Origin: Tritonibacter horizontis
GTDB lineage: Bacteria; Pseudomonadota; Alphaproteobacteria; Rhodobacterales; Rhodobacteraceae
DNA: 52,186 nucleotides
Assembly: GCF_001518015.1 (NCBI RefSeq)
Contig: NZ_LPUY01000087.1
Coordinates: forward strand, 1-52,186
Direction of reading: 5' to 3'
Shown here: in pieces, positions 23,555 through 32,015 of the stretch
How the letters are laid out: each line of letters opens with the position of its first letter
Position numbering within the stretch: position 1 is the first letter of the stretch
The notes under the pieces: generated by a model
The model's database searches: none
Told to the model about the DNA's origin: nothing
What the model saw: the letters and a program-made list of their open reading frames with translations, nothing else
Position numbers and translations under genes: made by a program

Positions 23555-23824
23555 ATGCCTGCAAAAGACACCTTCGCAAATATTGGCTCCGGCCTCGACT
23601 CGCCTGCCACCGGCCTGATCACGATCCTGCCCGATGATAATGCCGACCTGACAATCATGCCCCGCGCGCTGATGGTCGGCACGGCGGGCGACGTGGCCGT
23701 GATCATGAAAGACGGCACATTGGGCACGCTGCCCGCCCTGCAACCGGGCGTGCCATACCCCGTGCGTGTCAGCCGGGTGCTGGCAACGGATACCAGCGCC
23801 ACCGGCATTGTGGGGCTGTACTGA
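23555..23824 (+). CDS. Spike base protein, RcGTA rcc01079-like
   Basis: 89 residues from ATG 23555, which follows a GGAGG (an in-frame ATG at 23543 lies before it). MPAKDTFANIGSGLDSPATG is the near-invariant start of the Rhodobacter gene-transfer-agent spike base family (RCAP_rcc01079), and the rest (RALMVGTAGDVAVIMKDG) follows it. In RcGTA this protein anchors capsid spikes that bind the recipient's capsule. Here it would anchor the LamG-like fibre encoded next, with which it overlaps (TGATG). Confidence 0.88.
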   Translation: MPAKDTFANIGSGLDSPATGLITILPDDNADLTIMPRALMVGTAGDVAVIMKDGTLGTLPALQPGVPYPVRVSRVLATDTSATGIVGLY

Positions 23825-24591
23825 TGCAGCTGGGGCTTTCCTATGCGATGACGGCGGCGGCAATTCTCCCATCGGGATTTGCGCCGACCGACCTCGATCC
23901 CTTGGCCCTCTTTGATCCTTCGGACCTCTCGACGCTGTTCCAGGACGCTGCCGGGGTGGTGCCGGTCACCGCCGATGGCGATCCGGTGCGGCGCGTCCTG
24001 GACAAGAGCGGCAACGGCAACCACCTGGTGGCGCAATCCGATGCCGCAAGGCCGGTCTATCGCAGCTCCGGCGGGCTGCACTGGCTGGAGTTCGACCGCG
24101 TCGACGACTATCTGGAGGTGGCGATCCCCGGCACGCCAAACCACACCGCCGTGATGGCCGCGCGGCCCCTGGAAGCCACCGGCGTCAATGAAAGCCTCTG
24201 GTCCTTTGATGCGGTGTCGCGGGACTACCAGGTGGAGGCCGGGGGCGCGGACAAGTTCTATGGCCGGGCGAATTCCTCCGGCATGGGGCTGTCGGGCTTT
24301 TTGAATGATGTGGTGGACCGGCTTGGCGTTGATTTTGTCGAGGCGATCCGGCTCGATCTCGACGGCGGCACGGCTGCGATGATCATCGACGGGGCCGTGG
24401 TCAGCCAGCTGTCGGATTATACCGTGGGCCTTCACCCGGACCAAACCCTGCGCATCGCCGCCAATCGCGCCGCAACCAACCCCTGCGGCATGCGGATGCA
24501 CGCCTTCGCGATCTTCGATGCGGCATTGACGGGTGCGGAACTGGCGGATGTGACCACATGGTTCGGGGCAAAACAGGGGCGCATGCTATGA
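23824..24591 (+). CDS. LamG/concanavalin-like spike fibre protein
   Basis: 255 residues from ATG 23824. Residues about 20-110 (FDPSDLSTLFQDAAGVVPVT ... VRRVLDKSGNGNHLVAQ) match the 'DPSDLSTLFQDxxGTTPVT' start of LamG-type lectin modules found in phage structural proteins. WLEFDRVDDYLEVAIP continues the fold. The N-terminal MQLGLSYAMTAAA could be a short attachment tag. Likely the receptor-binding fibre of the spike whose base is encoded upstream. Confidence 0.75.
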   Translation: MQLGLSYAMTAAAILPSGFAPTDLDPLALFDPSDLSTLFQDAAGVVPVTADGDPVRRVLDKSGNGNHLVAQSDAARPVYRSSGGLHWLEFDRVDDYLEVAIPGTPNHTAVMAARPLEATGVNESLWSFDAVSRDYQVEAGGADKFYGRANSSGMGLSGFLNDVVDRLGVDFVEAIRLDLDGGTAAMIIDGAVVSQLSDYTVGLHPDQTLRIAANRAATNPCGMRMHAFAIFDAALTGAELADVTTWFGAKQGRML

Positions 24592-24962
24592 CAACAAAAC
24601 ACCACTACCGGCTGGCCTTCTGCGTACCGATCGAAGAAGCAGAGGCCTGCAACCGCGCCGCCAATGCCCTTGGGCGGGCGGGCGAGAACTTCACGGTCCG
24701 CCTGTCCGCCACGGGCACAGATCCCGCAACGCACCTGGGCGGCTCGACGGTTGAAACCGATCTGTTCCTCGCCACCGTCGCCGCCGCGCCTGGACTGCCG
24801 GAGGGCATGGAGTGGCCGACCGCATTGAAGAGCGAGGATTGGCAGGCGGTCGCCGATCACCTGACCGTTGTGGACGGGATCGCCACCAGCACGGCTCCAG
24901 GCGCCCAGTTTGATGCGATGTTAGTCACGGCGGGGTTGAGACGGATACCTGCGGATCCTTAG
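24588..24962 (+). CDS. Hypothetical phage protein downstream of spike gene
   Basis: 124 residues from ATG 24588, overlapping the preceding stop (ATGA). MTTKHHYRLAFCVPIEEAEA followed by NRAANALGRAGENFTVRLSA appears in small proteins after spike/fibre genes; it may help fibre assembly, but I know no defined function. It is the last phage gene, followed by a terminator, after which composition changes. Confidence 0.6.
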   Translation: MTTKHHYRLAFCVPIEEAEACNRAANALGRAGENFTVRLSATGTDPATHLGGSTVETDLFLATVAAAPGLPEGMEWPTALKSEDWQAVADHLTVVDGIATSTAPGAQFDAMLVTAGLRRIPADP

Positions 24963-24988
24963 CGGCGATGTCATTCGTGAGGATCAAC

Positions 24989-25015
24989 GGCCCCGCCATT
25001 GTGCGGGGCCTTTTT
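24989..25015 (+). terminator. Terminator at the end of the phage late region
   Basis: GGCCCCGC (24989-24996), loop CATTGT, GCGGGGCC (25003-25010), then five T. A strong Rho-independent terminator. It marks the border between phage structural genes and the cargo segment. Confidence 0.9.
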
Positions 25016-25372
25016 GTTTGTGGGGCGGGCGGTTCCTGGGCGAAAGGTGGCTTTGCGCAGGAAGCTGCTGCTGCAAAGTTGCGAACTGTGGTCGTCCTTC
25101 GGAGCCTGGCCGGACCAAAGCGGACATCAAACGATGTCAGCGTCGTTGCATTGCAGCTTCCCGAAGCGGTCTCTCGCTGGCTACGCTGGCAACTACTGGG
25201 CGCGTGTGCAACACAACGAACCGCGAGAGAACTCAACGTAAAGTGGCGTGCTTTGGTGCATTCATCTTTCATCACTGCCTACTTCAAGTTGCGCTACCCG
25301 TTCTTGTCGTAGATAGTGCAAGCAAAGATATTTGGCCGGATGAATTTTCGGAAACTTTCATTTGAGGTGTCA
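25016..25372. other. Non-coding stretch between phage and cargo
   Basis: No convincing gene. The segment contains pieces such as AAGCGGACATCAAACGATGT and GCGCAGGAAGCTGCTG that resemble dispersed intergenic debris common in roseobacter genomes (memory only). Open frames here lack ribosome-binding sites. A promoter for the FRG gene should lie in the last 100 bases, where GC falls. Confidence 0.5.
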
Positions 25373-26173
25373 ATGCCAGCGCTAGAAAAGCACACATGCA
25401 GTAATTTCAAAGAGCTAATGGGAGTAATTGAAACCTTTCAGGAAGCACATAAAACCTCTTGGTATCGGGGCGTGGGAAACTCAACATATGGCTTATCTCC
25501 CTCAATCTTTCGGCACACCAAGAAGAAGAGTATCGAGCAAATCCAAGAGATGGAGAACGAATTGGCGTCGGTCTTTGAGCAGCGCTCCCCCCCCTTCGTC
25601 GCGCAGACATTTGACGGAGAGTGGGAGCAGATGTTCTTCATGCAGCACTACGGTATACCAACCCGGTTGCTAGACTGGACCGAAAGCCCTTTTATAGCTC
25701 TATATTTTGCGCTTTCTTCATGTGATCGAACCAATGCCGGAAAACCTAAGAACGATGCTGCATTCTGGATGCTGGACCCAGCAGCTTGGAACCGCGGGGC
25801 ACTAAAGGATATCTCATACGACGGTGGAATCCTCAATCCCAACCGAGAGCAAGTAAAAAGCTACAGCCCGAAAGGTGATCTTGCTGAGCGAAAGAACTTG
25901 CCGGTGATGATTTACGGCACGCACAATAGCCCCAGAATTGTTGCGCAAAGAGGCATGTTTTCACTGTTTGGGAAGAGCGTCGATCCAATGGAAAAAAGCT
26001 ATAAAGGTGGCGGCTTTGATGCGGGCGTCTTACAACAAGTAATAATTCCAAAAGCAGATAGAGACAACATAGCCACATCGCTTTTTCGAAAAGGAATATC
26101 TGATTCCACAATCTACCCTGACCTTCATGGTCTTTCGTTGGAATTAAAACGCTCGTTTGGATTTACCCAATGA
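25373..26173 (+). CDS. FRG-domain protein, likely defence component
   Basis: 266 residues. ATG 25373 is chosen because GAGGTG is four bases upstream; the frame is open to GTG 25316. The FRG domain is clear: WYRGVGNSTYGLSPSIFR (30-47), MFFMQHYGIPTRLLDWTESP (88-106) with FIALYFA after it, and RIVAQRGMFSLFG (188-200). FRG proteins are frequent in defence islands, often as part of two-gene systems, and are suspected toxins or nucleotide-active enzymes; the biochemical activity is not established to my knowledge. The stop overlaps the start of the DUF262 gene (ATGA), so both are surely cotranslated. Lower GC than the phage genes indicates transfer. Confidence 0.85.
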   Translation: MPALEKHTCSNFKELMGVIETFQEAHKTSWYRGVGNSTYGLSPSIFRHTKKKSIEQIQEMENELASVFEQRSPPFVAQTFDGEWEQMFFMQHYGIPTRLLDWTESPFIALYFALSSCDRTNAGKPKNDAAFWMLDPAAWNRGALKDISYDGGILNPNREQVKSYSPKGDLAERKNLPVMIYGTHNSPRIVAQRGMFSLFGKSVDPMEKSYKGGGFDAGVLQQVIIPKADRDNIATSLFRKGISDSTIYPDLHGLSLELKRSFGFTQ

Positions 26174-27225
26174 AAAACTTCAAAATATCCCCTCACAGCC
26201 CTAAAACGTTAATTTGGTGGTATGGTCGAAAGGATGAGATCGACTTTGATCCTCCTTATCAACGTCGAGGCAGATTGTGGTCTGATCGCGACAAAGCCTA
26301 TCTTATAGATTCAATCATCAATGGCTTTGATGTTCCAAAACTATACCTTGCAGATTTTCAGTACGGTCAATCAGAGCTGAACAAAGCGAAACTTCCCTAT
26401 GCGATTATTGACGGAAAACAGAGGCTGGAAGCAGTGTTCGATTTTTTCGAGAATAATCTGGTCCTCAATGAAGATTTTAAGTTCAGAAAGGACCTCACAT
26501 TGAAACTTGGCGGGTTGAGTCTTAAGGACCTAAGACGGTCTCATCCGCGGGTTGCGAGTGAATTTGAAAACGAATCCCTCGATATCATGAGCGTTGTCGC
26601 CGAAGAAGAAGCGGTCATTAATGACATTTTCGTGCGTTTGAATAAATCAAAACCGCTAACCGGCGCAGAGGTTAGAAACGCTGTTGATGGCCCTGTTGCG
26701 GACTTAATTCGCGTGTTAACTTCACACGAATTCTTTGTTGAGAATATTCGGTTTTCAGTTAAGCGAGCTGCAGACTTGAATGCCGCAGCCAAGTTGCTGC
26801 TTTTTGAGTATCAGCAGATGCCTACCGCGACCAAGAAGAGCGACTTGGATGCATTCGCGAAACAAGATATTGATCGGGAGAAATTGGAGTTAGCTGGAAG
26901 GCGTGCTCTGGATACGCTCTCATCTATGAGCCAAGTCTTCATTCCACACGATCCATTATTGTCATCGGCTGGGATAATTCCAGTATTCTATTGGTTTATT
27001 CGAAATATCGGCATGAATGAATTGGCATCAATTCGCCCGTTCTTAATCTATTTCGAAGAAGAGCGGAAAAAAAACAGAGACAATCAGAAAGTGGCAGGTG
27101 CTGAGGCTCTTCAGAGAAACCTCGCCCGATTTGATACGTTGAACAGAAGCACCAATGATCTTCAAAGTCACATTGGTAGAGTTCAAATAATGGAGGATTC
27201 CTACAAAGACTGGCTAAAGATCTAA
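26170..27225 (+). CDS. DUF262-domain protein (GmrSD N-domain/ParB-Srx-like)
   Basis: 351 residues. DUF262 marks: DPPYQRRGRLWS (28-38), YAIIDGKQRLEAV (77-89, the DGQQR motif with Lys for Gln, linked to nucleotide use in SspE and GmrS relatives) and FVRLNKSKPLTGAEVRNA (154-171). The usual C-terminal DUF1524 HNH nuclease domain of GmrSD is absent; the last 130 residues are helical. It overlaps the FRG gene by ATGA. Hypothesis: a sensor/NTPase paired with an FRG effector. Confidence 0.85.
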   Translation: MKNFKISPHSPKTLIWWYGRKDEIDFDPPYQRRGRLWSDRDKAYLIDSIINGFDVPKLYLADFQYGQSELNKAKLPYAIIDGKQRLEAVFDFFENNLVLNEDFKFRKDLTLKLGGLSLKDLRRSHPRVASEFENESLDIMSVVAEEEAVINDIFVRLNKSKPLTGAEVRNAVDGPVADLIRVLTSHEFFVENIRFSVKRAADLNAAAKLLLFEYQQMPTATKKSDLDAFAKQDIDREKLELAGRRALDTLSSMSQVFIPHDPLLSSAGIIPVFYWFIRNIGMNELASIRPFLIYFEEERKKNRDNQKVAGAEALQRNLARFDTLNRSTNDLQSHIGRVQIMEDSYKDWLKI

Positions 27226-27595
27226 GGGCGTGATCGGCTCAAAACAGCTGCCCGAATGATTGCTTTGGCCATGTTGACCGCGGCTCAACGCACCTGGAGA
27301 AGGTCCGGTTCCCGCCCCACCTGCTTGCACTGGCCCGCCTGACTGGCCACCAGGCAGGCGGTCGCTTTGGGCTGAGAGCGGACATCGCTCCCAAGGGGCG
27401 TGCCGTAATGCGCCGGCCCGTGCTTCCCGCCCTTTCCTGACCTTCGCCAAGCGGATCACCGGTGCGGTGCAGCTTCCCCGAACCGGCCTTTTATGCCGCC
27501 GTGCAGCATCATCCAGCGAGCCGGTCCTCACAATCTGGGACAGCGCGCGGCACTCACCGCTGGACAACGGCAGGTCGCTGTAAGATGGTTTAGCG
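27226..27595. other. Non-coding or decayed stretch
   Basis: GC-rich again. I find no frame with start signals on either strand. Codon-like text such as ATGATTGCTTTGGCCATG may be debris of older genes. The overlapping minus-strand frame 27214-27900 is a shadow of the phosphatase gene. Confidence 0.4.
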
Positions 27596-27919
27596 ATGAC
27601 CAACGTCCTTTTGATATGCGGAAAGGCCCGCAAAAGAAGCCCCACGGCAGCTGCCGTCCTCGCCGACCGCCCGGGCATGGAAACAGATTTTGCAGGGCTA
27701 AGTGCCGACGCAGACGAGCGTGTTAGTCCTGAGCACTTGGCGTGGGCTGATACAATAGCCGTTATGGAGAAGACGCAGCTGTCTCGCCTCAGACGCCAGT
27801 TGGGTTCACACCTCAAGGGAAAGCGGCTCGTTTGCCTGGATATAAGGGACAAATTTGAGTTCATGCAGCCCGAACTCGTGGCGCTTGTGACAGCGCGCAT
27901 GGGCCGAATCGTCGACTGA
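27596..27919 (+). CDS. Low-molecular-weight phosphatase-like protein (CX5RS)
   Basis: 107 residues from ATG 27596. The P-loop is C8-GKARK-R14-S15 (LLICGKARKRSPTAAAV), with the family's WADTIAVMEK (50-59) and the CLDIRDKFEFMQPEL segment near 80-94, where D82 or D85 may be the general acid. It belongs to the small 'predicted protein-tyrosine phosphatase' group (COG4551-like), shorter than YwlE/Wzb. It lies alone between two cargo modules. Whether it belongs to defence or is an independent gene is unknown. Confidence 0.8.
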   Translation: MTNVLLICGKARKRSPTAAAVLADRPGMETDFAGLSADADERVSPEHLAWADTIAVMEKTQLSRLRRQLGSHLKGKRLVCLDIRDKFEFMQPELVALVTARMGRIVD

Positions 27920-28132
27920 GAGTGCTAATCGGGCATGCGGTGGTGCAGCAGGCCAGACGGCTGGCGGCAGCGGCAATGTAGTTGCTTCCGGCCCAAAGCT
28001 GCCATCCAGCGCGGACCACATTTTCTGCAGTGCGGCCAACCATTCCAGACATTCGTTGCGGCCAAAAATTTTGGCCTCAACCGAACTCAAAAGTCGCGTG
28101 GAATAAGCGAGATCTTCGCGGGGTCATTGATT

Positions 28133-29836
28133 TTAGCTCGAGGTGAACCAAAAATGCGGAGGTATTGGTAGTCGGTAGTGCCTGCAAGCCGCAAGGAACA
28201 TTGGTACTAACCCAAAGCGAACTGCACTTATGCTGTTGATATCCGGGCAGTTATCAATGGCCAAATTGAGCATCTTTGCTACTTCATTCAGCCCATTTTG
28301 CGGAGATAGATCAGTAACGCAAACGCCATGATAGGTCTCGCCCTGCCAAATCAGCTCCTCGGTGTCTTCATCCGGCAACCAGGCCTGATAGGTGCAGTTT
28401 GGGAGCATTTCTTTCAAACGCTCGCAGAACCCAAACTTTTCTTCCTCGGTGCCTGTATTTGCCAACCACACAAACAAATACGGGTAAAGGATGCTGCCGC
28501 TACATGCCTCGCTCCTATATTCATCATCGTTACTTGCAGGGTGGTTCAAGAGATCAACGTAGTCTCTGTGCGCCGTAGGATAGTTGGAATTTAAGAGCAG
28601 AGCGAAGGTGGTTTTTTCGCCTACTGACGTCAACCACGGAACAAATCGCGGCACTGAATCCGTCAACTGCGCCAAGTACATCACCAACGCAATTTCGATC
28701 ATGTGATCGTCCTTGAAGGGTGAATGGAGAGTCGGGTTATTGTTAATGAGCTCAACGATCACATCTAGTGAACGCTGTGTGCTCTCGGCCATCGCCTGTG
28801 CGAATTCTGAATCAGATTCAGCTTGATTTAGCGCCAACGTGGCTGTCCAAATCCCGCGGATGGCGACGCGTCCAAGCAGCTCAAACATCGCAAGGTTCAC
28901 ATCAACTGCTTCCCGTGAGCGGACAGCAACCGAAAGCGCATGACGTTTGTGAGCGTGCGCAAAAGCGGTTTTAGCAAGATACAACTCAGAACACGTTAGG
29001 TGCAGTTTTACAAACTGGTCCATCAGAGCATGCAACGAACGGTGAAACTTGGTGGGCTTCTTGTCTTCCGGCAGGGATTTTCGAACTACATGCCAGCAAA
29101 GTAGCATTCCCAACTCAGAAACCTTGTAGATACTTTCAAGGTTTTTTGCTTCGAGTGCCCATGCCGTGATGGCGTTTATGCAGATATAGGCTTGTCTTAA
29201 CCTTAACAGCTGAGCCTTCTCAGGGAGTTCTTGGGCATCGAGCAACAGGCCGCGCAAGAAGGCACTGGTGTATTCGTAGCAGGCACCAGGTTCGTTCACC
29301 ATCGCGACCGCCTTTTGGAAATCGCCACGTGGTCCTTCGTCCAATAATTCTCTAGCTAACAAAGACCGCATCATGAGGTCCGCTAGCCTATCGCCATTCC
29401 AACGTTCGTAGTGAATTTTGTCTGTGGTATGTTGCTTGGTGTAACCCGCCCAGTTCATTAGAACGGTTTCTTCAATCTCGCCACCGCAGCACAGACAGAT
29501 TTTCACAGGTAAATCCGCGTGTTCCTTTGCCACGTTGGCATTCAGATAGACATCACGAATCTCATTGAGTTCTGGGCGCACGGATTGCGGATTGCCCTCC
29601 CAATCACTGCGAGTGACATTGCCAGCTTTGATACAAAACAGATACAAAAAACGCTCGATGTCTTCGCCTTTCACCTTGCCAACTGCGGCAATGTCAACAC
29701 CGTTCTGACGGGTGCCGATCATCGGTGTATTTAGTACGTTCAGGCCGATCTCAGCTAGCAAGTTCGGCAATACCGATTTATCCAAGTCGCCGCGCTCTCT
29801 AAGAGAAGCCAAATACTCTTTCAAAATCAACTTCAT
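28133..29836 (-). CDS. Unknown 567-aa protein with possible PD-(D/E)XK-like N-terminus
   Basis: Minus strand, 567 residues. Residues 1-75 read as a restriction-type nuclease core: E29 in LLAEIGLNVLNTP, D48 in TRQNGVDIAAVGK, and K70 in FLYLFCIKAGN. That is the E ... GVD ... (C/I)xK spacing of Mrr-like PD-(D/E)XK folds. Next comes VKICLCCGGEI and IHYERWNGDRLADLMM (142-157), then roughly 400 helical residues without a recognisable domain. I recall the family as a widespread uncharacterised protein of genome islands starting MKLILKEYLASL. Its start overlaps the stop of the helical-repeat gene upstream (ATGA at 29833-29836). Nuclease activity is inferred. Confidence 0.7.
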   Translation of the reverse strand: MKLILKEYLASLRERGDLDKSVLPNLLAEIGLNVLNTPMIGTRQNGVDIAAVGKVKGEDIERFLYLFCIKAGNVTRSDWEGNPQSVRPELNEIRDVYLNANVAKEHADLPVKICLCCGGEIEETVLMNWAGYTKQHTTDKIHYERWNGDRLADLMMRSLLARELLDEGPRGDFQKAVAMVNEPGACYEYTSAFLRGLLLDAQELPEKAQLLRLRQAYICINAITAWALEAKNLESIYKVSELGMLLCWHVVRKSLPEDKKPTKFHRSLHALMDQFVKLHLTCSELYLAKTAFAHAHKRHALSVAVRSREAVDVNLAMFELLGRVAIRGIWTATLALNQAESDSEFAQAMAESTQRSLDVIVELINNNPTLHSPFKDDHMIEIALVMYLAQLTDSVPRFVPWLTSVGEKTTFALLLNSNYPTAHRDYVDLLNHPASNDDEYRSEACSGSILYPYLFVWLANTGTEEEKFGFCERLKEMLPNCTYQAWLPDEDTEELIWQGETYHGVCVTDLSPQNGLNEVAKMLNLAIDNCPDINSISAVRFGLVPMFLAACRHYRLPIPPHFWFTSS

Positions 29837-31593
29837 GATTGGGCTCGCGTCCTGGCTCGAAAAACAGTCAAGAGTTGGTTGAAGCCAACCGGATCAATGA
29901 CCGAGAGACGAGGAAGCTCAACACTATAGGAGTGTTCAGTGAGTTCAGTGATTTGAGGATGTTGCTCCCCGTCCACGCCGTGAATAATCGATAAGCTCTT
30001 GCGCCCATACAGAAGCGTTTGGTGGGTCGCCAAGTCCGCAAAAATTGACCGCTTGTGCGCAGCCTTTTGAATGTCTCGATTTCTATCACGGTCCTTCATG
30101 GCCACGGCACGCCGCTGTTCAATCGTCGGACATAACTCGACAACATCGCGGACTTCTTCGGTGCCTGATATGTGCATGTCGTGCTTACTGAGCAATCGCT
30201 CTATGCTCTCTGAAATCCGCTTTGAATTGTTGCCTCGCTGACCTTCCAGATAGCTGCGTAAATTTCCGCCATAGCTCAATAGCATTGGGTGGAACAGAAG
30301 CTCTTCCGCATTTGCACGCGCGTCTGTTGTTCCATTTCGAACAATGCTCAGCAGTATTGAAGCCACGACTGTTTCGTGGTTCCAAAGGTAGCCAATACAC
30401 TTTTGCGCCAAGAAGACCTGATCAGCTGTCTTAGTCGGCAGATCACCCTTTTGAATGTTTATCAGTTGTTCTGCAGAGAGAGCTTGGAGGATCTCGCTGA
30501 GAAAGTCGCACAGTTGACGTTGCCCGTTGAGTAGCCAGCGGGAGAAAAGATAGGACGCGTGCTTGGGGTCGTCCCAAAGCCACTTGCGAAATCCATAGAA
30601 GCCGTCTGCATCAACTGGCTTGTCGAGCATAGGCAGGCAAAATTCGATGACACTCACCACATTCTCAAATTTCCAACGCTCATCGTTACGTCGAATAGCC
30701 ATATCGAGGTGCCTGAGCGTCGCAGCAGCGTTTGAAGGTTTCTTGGAAAGCCAATCTAGCACTAGGTCGATATCCGCGCCGACTAAGCCTTTGTTATGAT
30801 AAAACAGCATCGCCGCGAGAACTGTCAGTTCAGTCTGATTGCCTAGCTCTCCGATAGAGTTGATCAAATCAGTCTGTTTATAGCGAAACTTTGGAGGAGC
30901 ATTCTCCCACAGTCTAAAAGAAGCTTCGATAGCCGCAGTCCGGACGTCTTCATCTGTCTCGACTTTTAGCGCCCTCAATGCTTCATCTACGCCCGCTTTG
31001 ATGTGTTCCAAGCTCAAATCTTCCATTCTTCCTAACGACCGCAATCCCAGTGTTCGAACTTTGAGCTCAGCGTGTCTGATCAGTTCAAAGGGCGATTTAG
31101 GATTTGCTAGCGCCAAAACAGCGAACAAGCCGTGCTCTAGCCCAAGCGGATCACAATTTTGGGCGCGCTCTACGATCTTCGATGCTTCTTCAGGGTTTTT
31201 TCGGCACCATTCGATCAACGCCACATTGGGCATACCTGCAGCGCCGTCAGACCCCGCTTTTTTTACCAGTGTGTTAACGTATGCCAACATCTGGCCATGT
31301 GATCCTAGCAGGTTGGGAATGGCCTCTTTAAGCGGGTGTACGGCAATCCAAAAATCTTTGTGATCTAAGGCTTGGATGGCATTGAGGTTACTTTCAGACG
31401 TGAGGCAGATTGCGCCAGAATTGTGTAAGTCACTCAGTTTGGCGCCAAGCTCGTCGCTCTGCCCTCTCAATTCATTTGACGTAACCGCGGCAATGAGCGC
31501 CACTTCACGCTCCGCCGTGATCAGCGCGTTTTCTATGTCTTCAGGAAGCATCATTTCAGCAATGGCCAATTCAATAAGTCGTAACTCTAGCAC
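29833..31593 (-). CDS. Unknown 586-aa helical-repeat (HEAT/ARM-like) protein
   Basis: Minus strand, 586 residues, first gene of the two-gene operon. The middle third has repeated helical pairs (HAELKVRTLGLRSLGRMEDL, then TDEDVRTAAIEASFRLWENA) that look like HEAT repeats. There is no signal peptide, transmembrane segment or P-loop. The C-terminal part (LCPTIEQRRAVAMKDRDRNR ... SIFADLATHQTLLYGRKSLS) is distinct. It overlaps the nuclease-like gene by four bases, so a fixed-ratio complex is likely. Possible role: recognition scaffold for the downstream effector. No known function. Confidence 0.7.
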   Translation of the reverse strand: MLELRLIELAIAEMMLPEDIENALITAEREVALIAAVTSNELRGQSDELGAKLSDLHNSGAICLTSESNLNAIQALDHKDFWIAVHPLKEAIPNLLGSHGQMLAYVNTLVKKAGSDGAAGMPNVALIEWCRKNPEEASKIVERAQNCDPLGLEHGLFAVLALANPKSPFELIRHAELKVRTLGLRSLGRMEDLSLEHIKAGVDEALRALKVETDEDVRTAAIEASFRLWENAPPKFRYKQTDLINSIGELGNQTELTVLAAMLFYHNKGLVGADIDLVLDWLSKKPSNAAATLRHLDMAIRRNDERWKFENVVSVIEFCLPMLDKPVDADGFYGFRKWLWDDPKHASYLFSRWLLNGQRQLCDFLSEILQALSAEQLINIQKGDLPTKTADQVFLAQKCIGYLWNHETVVASILLSIVRNGTTDARANAEELLFHPMLLSYGGNLRSYLEGQRGNNSKRISESIERLLSKHDMHISGTEEVRDVVELCPTIEQRRAVAMKDRDRNRDIQKAAHKRSIFADLATHQTLLYGRKSLSIIHGVDGEQHPQITELTEHSYSVELPRLSVIDPVGFNQLLTVFRARTRAQS

Positions 31594-32015
31594 ACAGCTG
31601 GCAGCTGTACGCCATCAGAAGGCAAACATGCTATGCGTGCTTGAGAGATTCAAGCCAAACGCGATGCACGCCTCGGCGAAGTCCGCTTCCTGATGAATTT
31701 CCGATATCAGCGCAAAGTGCAGCGATAGTCGGCTACCCGCCCTTCGTGTCGACACCAAGCCTTGTGCCGCGCCGGACATGTCCGGCAGCTAAGGGCTGAA
31801 GCCCCTAGCGTGAGCGGCAGGCAACATAAAGTCTGCTTTGATGAGGCCGTCCACAAATAGGCGTATCGAGGTCTAGGAGGCAACGTTCTTCTGATCTTGT
31901 CCGGAAAAACGACTTCTGTTAGCCAAATGTTCTTGCCTCCGGGGTCGATGTCTCTCATTGTGTCAGAAAAATACCCAGATTGCGCTTCGTTTTTCTGGTC
32001 GAGCGAGGATACCAC
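31594..32015. other. Divergent intergenic region between two cargo operons
   Basis: 422 bases with no supported gene. It must hold the promoter of the leftward two-gene operon and that of the rightward methylase. An inverted repeat GGAGGCAA (31876-31883) / TTGCCTCC (31933-31940) flanks the centre and could bind the HTH of the methylase. Open frames here lack start signals. Confidence 0.45.

Noticed and set aside
24968-25312. Plus-strand 114-aa frame after the phage terminator
   Set aside because: Begins inside the terminator hairpin, lacks an RBS and has debris-like composition.
27214-27900. Minus-strand 228-aa frame covering the intergenic stretch and phosphatase
   Set aside because: Shadow of the phosphatase gene, which has an intact CX5RS site.
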